In this document: positions 32,609 to 38,830 of the stretch, piece after piece
How the letters are laid out: the number at the start of each line of letters is the position of its first letter
Numbering within the stretch: the first letter of the stretch is position 1
From: JBCAWW01 sp039024315
Lineage (GTDB): Bacteria; Bacteroidota; Bacteroidia; J057
Assembly: GCA_039024315.1 (NCBI GenBank)
Contig: JBCCQN010000058.1
Span: 1-40,780, forward strand
DNA length: 40,780 nucleotides
Direction: 5' to 3'
Translations under genes and position numbers: made by a program
Notes under the pieces: generated by a model
The model's input: the letters and a program-made list of their open reading frames with translations, nothing else
What the model was told of the DNA's origin: nothing
Database searches by the model: none

Positions 32609-34216
32609 ATGCAAAACATACCCTCCGAGATTAGTCGTGTAACGGTTTATCCTAATCAGGCCGAAGTAGAACGTCAGGCTGAAATTGAACTTGCCGCTGG
32701 CAGCCATGAACTTGTATTTGCTCACCTTACTGATAAGCTTAATCCCCAAAGTGTTCAGGTACTTGCCTCTGATAATCTTTGGCTTTTTGACATCCGTACT
32801 GAGCATCAACAACTAGCTGAAAAAGGTCATCCCAAGCTCAAAGTATTTCAAGAAGAAGAGGAACGCTTGCAGCAAGTTCTCAAAAATCAACAAAGCCGCC
32901 AAGCTCGGCTGCAGCAGCAAAAAAACTTTGTCATAGGACTTGGCAATAGGGTGACCACCGCGACTGAACAAAGCCACGAAGCTGAGTGGTCGCCCGAAAA
33001 CTGGCAAAAACTACTGCAGTTTTATGGTTCTCAACTTGACCGTCTCGATACAGACTTATTGACGCTAGAAAAAGAATTGCTCGATACCCAAAAGAAACTA
33101 GATCAAGTAAGGCGACAAATCCAAGATTTGGGTCGCATACAAGCGAGAGAGTATAATGTGCGACTGAGGGTCGAAATCGAAAAGGACAGTAAAATCCAAT
33201 TAGGCCTCAAGTATCTGGTCAATAATGCAAGCTGGAACCCACTTTATGATCTTAGGGTGGACTCTAGCGTGGAACGCCTAACTTGTGTTTACAAAGCACA
33301 GGTCAGACAAAATACGGGAGAGGATTGGCCAGCGGTAAAGCTTTTGCTTTCGACTTCTCAGCCTAGCATAAGTGGTAATCCACCTAAGCTAAGGCCTCAG
33401 TTCGTGCGACCCTATATGCCCCCCAAACCTACTTTAGATAGAAGTTTTGGCGGTGAAACTCAAGCGATGGTACGTTCGGCAGCGCCGAAAAAAATGGCAA
33501 AACGCCCTATGGCTATGGCTGAAGAGGCTGATATGGCGCCACCTCCTCCCGCGGCCAAACGTAGAGAATCTGTTGTGGAGAGTGGGGTTTTATCTACCTC
33601 TTTTGGGCTAGAAGGCGATTTTGATGTACCGACTGACAATCAAGCGCATGAAGTTCATATCCGCTCGCTCGAACTGCCTAGTAAGTTTTTCTATCTCTGT
33701 ATCCCGCGTTTACAGGACAAGGTGTATTTGCAAACCGAGCTGACCAATGAGTCTGACTATCCCCTTTTAGCAGGCAAAGCCAGCGTGTTTCTTGATGGAC
33801 AATATGTCAACCAGACGGCTATACCTATGGTAGCCCAAGGCGAAACCTATCGGCAAGGTTTGGGTATCGACAATCGGATCAAGATCGAGCATAAATTGTT
33901 GCAAAAGCACCGCAAATCTCAAGGCTTGATGTCTAAACGAGATAGAGTCATGTTCCGCTATCAGACGGTGCTACATAATCATAAGAATGTGCCAGTAGTC
34001 GTCGAGTTAAAGGAACGCTTTCCGCTGTCTCAAGATGAGCGTATCAAAATTGAGATGATAGAACCTAGCTTAAAATCGGGAGATGAAAACCTAAAGTTGG
34101 ATGAGCAAAATCTTTTGGAATGGAAAGTGGCTTTGGCCGCGGATGAGGAAAAAAAGCTCACGCTAGCATACGCGATTAGTTTCCCAGAGGGAATGAAGGT
34201 TGAAGGCTTGGGTTAA
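32609..34216 (+). CDS. DUF4139 domain-containing protein (mucoidy inhibitor MuiA-like)
   Basis: A 535-residue protein of the DUF4140/DUF4139 family. The N-terminal DUF4140 part has ISRVTVYPNQAEVERQAEIE, followed by a long coiled-coil stretch (about 70-180, EEERLQQVLKNQQSRQARLQ). The DUF4139 part starts with LKYLVNNASWNPLYDLRVD and continues through YKAQVRQNTGEDWPAVKLLL to KVYLQTELTNES and ELKERFPLSQDERIKIE. A Pro/Ala/Met-rich linker (PMAMAEEADMAPPPPAAKR) splits it. No signal peptide is visible, unlike many relatives, so it may be cytoplasmic. The ATG at 32609 is preferred because earlier in-frame codons overlap the A2M-like gene end. Its close position (19 bases) suggests one transcript with the A2M-like gene. 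The function of the family is not established. Confidence 0.88.
   Translation: MQNIPSEISRVTVYPNQAEVERQAEIELAAGSHELVFAHLTDKLNPQSVQVLASDNLWLFDIRTEHQQLAEKGHPKLKVFQEEEERLQQVLKNQQSRQARLQQQKNFVIGLGNRVTTATEQSHEAEWSPENWQKLLQFYGSQLDRLDTDLLTLEKELLDTQKKLDQVRRQIQDLGRIQAREYNVRLRVEIEKDSKIQLGLKYLVNNASWNPLYDLRVDSSVERLTCVYKAQVRQNTGEDWPAVKLLLSTSQPSISGNPPKLRPQFVRPYMPPKPTLDRSFGGETQAMVRSAAPKKMAKRPMAMAEEADMAPPPPAAKRRESVVESGVLSTSFGLEGDFDVPTDNQAHEVHIRSLELPSKFFYLCIPRLQDKVYLQTELTNESDYPLLAGKASVFLDGQYVNQTAIPMVAQGETYRQGLGIDNRIKIEHKLLQKHRKSQGLMSKRDRVMFRYQTVLHNHKNVPVVVELKERFPLSQDERIKIEMIEPSLKSGDENLKLDEQNLLEWKVALAADEEKKLTLAYAISFPEGMKVEGLG
33472..33490 (+). repeat. Dispersed palindrome copy in the DUF4139 gene
   Basis: ACGTTCGGCAGCGCCGAAA has CGGC-AGC-GCCG arms after the GTTC part, a variant in which both arms differ from the common CTGC/CCGC forms but stay complementary. 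It encodes RSAAPK. Confidence 0.5.
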
Positions 34217-34781
34217 ATAAGTAAGAAAAAAGGATAAGATACCAAACCGTTTGTGAAGCAAGTTTTTAAGTACGTGGAAAGGAAAAAGTATGCAGCACAG
34301 AGAAAAAAGGTCTTGATGGACTGCATAGCCCTCTTCTCCTCGGTCTTAATGTACCATCAATATCCCGATCTCTAAGATCAGGATCTTGGACTCACCCATA
34401 ATTAGATTCGAGTGAAGAAGCTCTTGAAGGCATAAATTAAACGTTCTGCGAAGCAGAAGACCAGCCCAAGCCCCCTAGCATTTAGGCCTTTCTAATAGAA
34501 TTAGGCTCCTTTCTATTTCTTATTTGAAAATAATTCGGGCAAATTAAATATATCAAATACAGTATATTTTTGAACAATCATATATGGAAATCCTGCTATG
34601 AAACGTCGTTTCTGGTGGGATTTTTGCCTTTTTGGCTATTTGTTTTTTGAACAAAGGCGAGCTTTTATGCTCAGAGATGGCTAGTTGATGGTGTAACATT
34701 GTAAGCGTAAGGCACAAACATATCTTCAAAATCTTCACAAGTGCCTTGCAAAATCTTTCACAACCAAAAACTTTTCTAGCT
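34217..34781. other. 565-base gap with palindrome and paired GAACAA motifs
   Basis: The first 220 bases show nothing recognisable. A dispersed palindrome (ACGTTCTGCGAAGCAGAA) is at 34441-34458. TATTTTTGAACAA (GAACAA at 34572-34577) and GTTTTTTGAACAA (34649-34654) form the first of three motif pairs. The first motif contains TATTTTTG, which also fits the -7 consensus. A 28-codon frame (34598-34684) starting MKRRFWWDFCLFGYLFFEQ spans both motifs but has no support beyond its ATG. The gap should contain the promoter of the small secreted protein gene. Confidence 0.55.
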
Positions 34782-35198
34782 ATGTCTTTTTCCATTAAAA
34801 CCATCCTCAAACTAATCTGTCTTCTCGGTCTTTTCGCTTGCACAAGCAAGTCCGCATCAGCTCAAAACATGGAAGTTGATTTTGTCGATGTCGTTGACCG
34901 TAGAGCAAATAATGAACAAAGAAAAATCACCCAAGATGAAAGAGTGCGAAGCTTCGCTCGTCCAAACATTAATTTTTCTTACGATGGCGTAAACTATGAT
35001 CTAACCATTAGCGGTATCATCGCTAGTCAAATCATCAACATGCATCTGGCAAGTCCTTCTGGACAGATCTATCCACTCGATGCATTGGCGATTGCTACTA
35101 ACCTCTACACATTGTCTAGTTTACCCAATGGTTACTATACGATCGTCATCCAATATACCGGAGGTGTAATCACTGAAAATATCCATCTGCAGCATTAA
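34782..35198 (+). CDS. Small secreted or lipid-anchored protein of unknown function
   Basis: A 138-residue exported protein. A hydrophobic signal is followed by LGLFAC (Cys20), which could be a lipobox, and by SKSASAQ, which could instead be a signal peptidase I site. The mature part has a charged stretch (VVDRRANNEQRKITQDERVR) and then a beta-rich domain (INFSYDGVNYDLTISG, LASPSGQIYPLD) ending in LPNGYYTIVIQYTGGVITENI. That ending recalls the small DUF3244-like or T9SS-tail-like beta sandwiches of Bacteroidota, but the match is weak. The ATG at 34782 is preferred over an in-frame TTG at 34746. A cluster of hairpins ending in a terminator follows. Confidence 0.7.
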   Translation: MSFSIKTILKLICLLGLFACTSKSASAQNMEVDFVDVVDRRANNEQRKITQDERVRSFARPNINFSYDGVNYDLTISGIIASQIINMHLASPSGQIYPLDALAIATNLYTLSSLPNGYYTIVIQYTGGVITENIHLQH

Positions 35199-35287
35199 TC
35201 ATGGACGTCAGTCCCAAAGGCTGACATAGCAACACCTGCTGAAGATCAGGTGGCCGTCTCCTCGCAAGGGGGGGCGGTTTTTGTTTT
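35199..35287 (+). terminator. Three consecutive hairpins ending in a terminator
   Basis: After the stop come GTCAG...CTGAC (about 35209-35226), CACCTG-8 bases-CAGGTG (35233-35252), and CCGTCTCCT pairing with GGGGGGCGG (35254-35262 with about 35269-35277, including G-T pairs). The last is followed by TTTTT and GTTTTTT. The last hairpin and T-run look like a rho-independent terminator. The first two may be 3' stabilising structures. Confidence 0.55.
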
Positions 35288-35302
35288 TTGTAGGGAGAAT
35301 GA

Positions 35303-35318
35303 GCGTTCTGCGCAGCAG
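35303..35318 (+). repeat. Dispersed palindrome copy between convergent genes
   Basis: GCGTTCTGCGCAGCAG preceded by A, with CTGC-GCA-GCAG arms, 25 bases from the stop codon of the minus-strand helical protein gene. Confidence 0.7.
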
Positions 35319-35342
35319 TCTACTAAGGATGCTGGAACTTTA

Positions 35343-36746
35343 TCATTTAAAGATCAGTTGAGAATCGAGTTCTTTAATCTTTTTTTCCAGCCAACTCCGA
35401 TTGGAGATGTTTTGTTCTTTTGCCAAACTCGCCACTAAGTTTTTATGATCCTTTTGAGACTGAAATTGTATCAGGCGATTAAATACTTTCAAAAAATTGA
35501 GATTGCTCTGTTTGACAGTATGTGAAAATACGCTTTGCCTTTCCAACCAGACGATTAAGGCTCTGATTTCATTTTCAATCTCTACTCTATCCCCATATTC
35601 ATAGCGACACATCAACAATAAGATTCTACCCGCTCGCTCTAGTGGTGGTCTCGAAAAACGTTGATTAAGGATGCGAATGGCGTTGCGGAATTCTTTTTTG
35701 CGATAATAATAATTGCCGAGCTGATAAAAATAGACTTCTTCTTGGTCCTTAGGGCTTAGTTTTTCTTTATAAGTCTCAATGATTTCTCGACTCTTTTCTA
35801 GGGGTTCAATCAAAAAAGTAAGGGTGCAGAGTAAGTTGTAAGAAGACCAGGGGAGATAGCCATCGAGAAAAGGGATTTCCTGATCGATGCCCCATTTCAA
35901 TAGTAGATAAAGCTGCTCTCTAAAGTAAGGATCCCTCTGTTCGTTATAAGCTTTGGTGTAAAAATTGGTCAGGTTGACCAAAATGTCTCTTTGTTCCTTG
36001 GGATTGAGCCAAGAGCCATAGCTCCAGAGCCATTCGGGGATGATGTGAGTCTCTTGGTTCTCAGCGTGAAGTTTATACTGATGCCAATAAATTTGTAGCA
36101 TGGGCATCTCCATATACTCTTCAGACTCCTCGATATGATCTAAAGCAAAAGCTAAGCTGGGAACAATATCGGCCTTGGCCGAACGAGAAATCATGATATT
36201 GGCCAAGCGCATCTTTTCATGCAGCCACCAGGTATCTAGTAATTTATCGTACTCGGGAGCGAGCTTATAATTCTTATTATTATGTTTGACCCGATAATAT
36301 TGATACTCCCTTTCTAAAAGGTAGCGCACCTGATAGTACTCCCCGTTTTTTACTTTGGTGCCTTCTATCCGCTTCTTGATTTTATTGAATTCTGGTACAA
36401 AAACCTCCTCCTGTGGGCGCTCATTTAAAGCCTTTATTAGGTATAAATCTCGCATCGACTCATCTTTGCGAAACTTTTCAATGGCCATAAAGGTGCTCAC
36501 TCGTTCAGTAAGATGGTTTTCCAATCTGCGCAATTGCAGATCTTGTAGCGGCTGCTCAGGTAGATTACGATCTGGAAAAAGGGCCTGCCAAATGATCGGT
36601 ACTTTGGCATTTTTTAAGAGCAGCTTATAAAGATGATGTACCGCTTTTTGTTTTTCCCCTAATTCATACTCTAGCCATCGATCTAACTTCCGTTTTTCTT
36701 TGGGCTGTAAGCTATTAATAAGCTTAAAAACTTTACGGTTTTTCAT
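35343..36746 (-). CDS. Large helical protein of unknown function
   Basis: A 467-residue cytoplasmic protein that appears almost wholly alpha-helical, without signal peptide or membrane segment. The start (KVFKLINSLQPKEKRKLDRWLEYELGEK) has the pattern of a family of Saprospiria proteins that begin with a short helical 'LxxxLxxxExRxLxKxL' segment followed by TPR-like helices. The tail region (EVYFYQLGNYYYRKKEFRNAI, ALIVWLERQS) is TPR-like. No catalytic motif is visible. The gene is convergent with the small secreted protein gene, and one member of a GAACAA motif pair lies 33 bases upstream of its start. The family recognition is from memory and weak; function is unknown. Confidence 0.72.
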   Translation of the reverse strand: MKNRKVFKLINSLQPKEKRKLDRWLEYELGEKQKAVHHLYKLLLKNAKVPIIWQALFPDRNLPEQPLQDLQLRRLENHLTERVSTFMAIEKFRKDESMRDLYLIKALNERPQEEVFVPEFNKIKKRIEGTKVKNGEYYQVRYLLEREYQYYRVKHNNKNYKLAPEYDKLLDTWWLHEKMRLANIMISRSAKADIVPSLAFALDHIEESEEYMEMPMLQIYWHQYKLHAENQETHIIPEWLWSYGSWLNPKEQRDILVNLTNFYTKAYNEQRDPYFREQLYLLLKWGIDQEIPFLDGYLPWSSYNLLCTLTFLIEPLEKSREIIETYKEKLSPKDQEEVYFYQLGNYYYRKKEFRNAIRILNQRFSRPPLERAGRILLLMCRYEYGDRVEIENEIRALIVWLERQSVFSHTVKQSNLNFLKVFNRLIQFQSQKDHKNLVASLAKEQNISNRSWLEKKIKELDSQLIFK

Positions 36747-36774
36747 GATTATTGAGGCTCAGGGGAGTTTGCTT

Positions 36775-36870
36775 TTTTGAACAAAATCATCAAAATGCTT
36801 TGCCAGAATCTTATTGTGCTAAAATTCTTAACTCCTTTTTTCTGCAAATAGTTTTGGGGATTTTGAACAA
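36775..36870. promoter_or_regulatory. Second pair of TTTTGAACAA motifs
   Basis: CTTTTTTGAACAA (GAACAA at 36779-36784) and GATTTTGAACAA (36865-36870) are 86 bases apart on the plus strand. They lie between the minus-strand helical protein start (36746) and the 33-codon frame at 36964. Confidence 0.45.
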
Positions 36871-36963
36871 TCCTGCTTTTTGCTGCTTTCATCCAAGCCG
36901 CTATGGGACCAATTTTAGACTGTTTTAAAAACACTCTTAGTACAAACCCATACTGCGTCAATC

Positions 36964-37065
36964 ATGAAAACCAAGGCTATTTCCCTTACTCAAATTTTCT
37001 CTTTAAAATTTGTCTGTAGGGAGATCTGTCAAAACTTCGGCTGGGTACTCTTCAAGCAAGACTAA
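36964..37065 (+). CDS. Possible 33-residue peptide
   Basis: A short frame with an ATG context (CAATC before ATG) like other genes here. The peptide begins MKTKAISLTQIFSLKFVCRE, has two Cys (18 and 22) and ends in GWVLFKQD. It is followed after 27 bases by a strong hairpin (37093-37119). Its upstream region carries a GAACAA pair as do the two nearby genes, with the nearer motif 99 bases before the ATG. No family is recognised, and the frame could be chance. Confidence 0.35.
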   Translation: MKTKAISLTQIFSLKFVCREICQNFGWVLFKQD

Positions 37066-37092
37066 GAGATAAGCACAATCATATTTCACGCT

Positions 37093-37125
37093 GGGGTCGC
37101 TGTTATTTGCAGCGGCCCCATTTGC
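37093..37125 (+). terminator. Hairpin after the 33-codon frame
   Basis: GGGGTCGCTG (37093-37102) pairs with CAGCGGCCCC (37110-37119) over ten bases, including one G-T pair, with a seven-base loop. Only a poor T-rich tail (ATTTGCTTG) follows, so it may be a terminator or a structured RNA end. Confidence 0.45.
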
Positions 37126-37324
37126 TTGTACTTAGTTTGGGGTTTTGGGATTTGGAGGACTGCTGCGCAGAACGCTCAGTCGAATGAGTATCAATAAGCC
37201 CTTTTCACTAATCTTCAATCAGCCTGACAGGCTTTCCTTAAATAAGCACTCTGGCCTTCCTCAAAGAAAGTTTCCCTCTAAAGAGGTAAAAACTGGTTTT
37301 CTGTATTGCTCAAAATAGGACGTT

Positions 37325-37409
37325 TTTTGAACAAATAAGCTTTTAAAATCGCTGCTGGCGTAATCAGAGTCAGATATTGGGTTTAGTTCAAGGGGTGTTT
37401 TTTGAACAA
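37325..37409. promoter_or_regulatory. Third pair of TTTTGAACAA motifs
   Basis: Two copies of GTTTTTTGAACAA, 75 bases apart on the plus strand, lie upstream of the membrane protein gene. The distances to the ATG (219 and 144) resemble those of the first pair to the small secreted protein gene (210 and 133). Confidence 0.45.
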
Positions 37410-37547
37410 CGCTACTTAAATGTGATTCAGCTTGGAAGCCCAAAGTGCGATGTTTGAAATGTAAGGAAATACAACAGTCTAGCTTACAAAGAAAGTCCTA
37501 AGCAAAGGGCAATTCTTAAAATTACAACCATAAAACAGTTAACGAAA

Positions 37548-38234
37548 ATGTTTAGCAACAGTCGCACTCTAAGTCTTCAGAAACAAAGTGTCTGGCAAAA
37601 AGGAGCCAACCTTTATTGGTTTCTGGCGCTCGTTCTTTGCTATGTCTGCGCCTCCATTATCGGTGAATACTATTTGCTTTCGGATACGGTTTACTACAAC
37701 ACCTTCGCGGATCGCCTCGCCTACGATGAAATTTACCGAATGCTAGAATCGCAGCGGAGCATGCGCTGGGCTGGATACATTTTGCAACCGGTGCTATTGA
37801 CGATAAAGCTCTCCTTGGTGGCCTTTTGTATAATGTGTGCCGTAGTATGGGGGAATCTAAAAATTAGTTTTCGACAGATATGGTCCCTTATCATCCGAGC
37901 AGAGCTCGTGCTTGCCATTGGCGCTTTGTTTGCCTCGTCTTACATAGCGATTTTTTGGGAGGTTCATTCTTTTGACGACTTAGGTGGCTTTCACAACTTT
38001 TCTCTCCTTGCATTCCTGCCCGAGGGTGTGGACACCAGTCAGTGGTATGTTTATCCACTGCAGCTAATAAACATCTTTGAGCTTTTTTACTGGCTAGCAC
38101 TAGTTAGCGGGATCCAAAAAATATTAAAGTTTTCTTGGAAGGATAGCCTAAAGTTTGTGGCTAAATCCTACGGGCTAGGACTGATCATCTGGGTGCTACT
38201 TATCACCTTCATCAAATTGAACTTTGGGTCCTAA
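37548..38234 (+). CDS. Multi-pass membrane protein of unknown function
   Basis: A 228-residue integral membrane protein with about five predicted helices: around 20-44 (YWFLALVLCYVCASIIGEYY), 78-104 (LQPVLLTIKLSLVAFCIMC), 112-133 (LVLAIGALFASSYIAIFW), 168-190 (LINIFELFYWLALVSGI) and 206-224 (LGLIIWVLLITFIKL). No catalytic motif is visible. A charged loop lies between helices 1 and 2. It precedes the GG-leader peptide gene by 155 bases on the same strand, so a role in its export or immunity is possible but only by position. Confidence 0.75.
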   Translation: MFSNSRTLSLQKQSVWQKGANLYWFLALVLCYVCASIIGEYYLLSDTVYYNTFADRLAYDEIYRMLESQRSMRWAGYILQPVLLTIKLSLVAFCIMCAVVWGNLKISFRQIWSLIIRAELVLAIGALFASSYIAIFWEVHSFDDLGGFHNFSLLAFLPEGVDTSQWYVYPLQLINIFELFYWLALVSGIQKILKFSWKDSLKFVAKSYGLGLIIWVLLITFIKLNFGS

Positions 38235-38389
38235 GCCGCAGGGGATGTCCGTTCTAAAAAATTATTGCTCCCCTTTCGCAGATCAAAAATATAATGAATA
38301 AGTCATTAGCAGGCGGAAACTGAAAAGCCTGTCCCGAAAAAAATAAAGGGAAAATAGAGTAAGTATCAACTTTTTTATATCAACTAATT

Positions 38390-38587
38390 ATGAAAACATT
38401 AAATGAAAATCAGCTTCAGATGCTAAACGGTGGTGATATCTACGAGCCAGGAAGTGCCGGCTGTGGAGCAGCTTCAGCTTTCTTAATCGGAATGGGTACT
38501 CTAGCAGGCGGTCTCGTCGGTGGGCCGATCGGTGCGGTACTTGGTGGTGCCATCATGGGAGGATTGGCTTCTTCAGGACCTTGCTAA
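38390..38587 (+). CDS. Double-glycine-leader, glycine-zipper bacteriocin-like peptide
   Basis: A 65-residue peptide precursor. The leader MKTLNENQLQMLNGG ends in Gly-Gly at 14-15, with the L/M-x-x-x-hydrophobic spacing of bacteriocin-type signals cut by C39 peptidase transporters. The 50-residue core has Cys at 25 and 65, which might form a disulfide, and a glycine-zipper stretch GGLVGGPIGAVLGGAIMGG able to cross a membrane as in class IIb bacteriocins. ATG context is A-rich (ACTAATT before ATG). A perfect 11-bp hairpin follows 21 bases past the stop. No C39 transporter or maturation enzyme is visible in the window. The ABC genes downstream lack any visible peptidase domain. Bacteriocin activity is an inference. 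Confidence 0.8.
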   Translation: MKTLNENQLQMLNGGDIYEPGSAGCGAASAFLIGMGTLAGGLVGGPIGAVLGGAIMGGLASSGPC

Positions 38588-38608
38588 GATCCTAAATGAT
38601 CAATCAAT

Positions 38609-38640
38609 AGACTGCCTCCGCCGGAGGCAGTCTAAATTTC
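38609..38640 (+). terminator. Strong hairpin after the GG-leader peptide gene
   Basis: AGACTGCCTCC (38609-38619) pairs perfectly with GGAGGCAGTCT (38623-38633) around GCC. The following AAATTTCT is a poor T-run, so it may be a terminator or an mRNA 3' stabiliser. A 12-bp palindrome AGCACTAGTGCT follows at 38645-38656. Confidence 0.55.
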
Positions 38641-38830
38641 TAACAGCACTAGTGCTTGCGCCTCATTTTTTAGGTAGGCTGTAAAAAGCATTAAGGAATA
38701 ACCATATTACCCATTTGCTCTTGAAGACTTGCGACATTAAATCTACTTCATTGCTCGAAATAAAACTGTTGCTCCTGCACGCTTTAAGCCTCCTCAAAAC
38801 TTTCTCTTAAACTAGCTTTATGATATCCTC

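Larger units (their letters stand above)
37066..37547. other. 482-base gap with hairpin, palindrome and third GAACAA motif pair
   Basis: Contents in order: a ten-base-pair hairpin (37093-37119), a dispersed palindrome copy (37160-37176, minus-strand AGCGTTCTGCGCAGCAG), and the third motif pair, with GTTTTTTGAACAA at 37329-37334 and 37404-37409 (GAACAA positions). The last motif lies 144 bases before the membrane protein ATG. No gene is supported; a 60-codon minus-strand frame (37261-37443) is dismissed. Confidence 0.55.

Noticed and set aside
34598..34684. 28-codon frame with FFEQ encoded by a GAACAA motif
   Set aside because: Too short, no visible family or downstream signal. The motif is better explained as a DNA element.
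36749..36961. Minus-strand 70-codon frame just upstream of the helical protein gene
   Set aside because: It begins at TTG, spans the likely promoter and two GAACAA motifs, and shows no protein-like pattern.
37261..37443. Minus-strand 60-codon frame
   Set aside because: Its repeated VQKT segments come from the GAACAA motif pair read in reverse. No other support.
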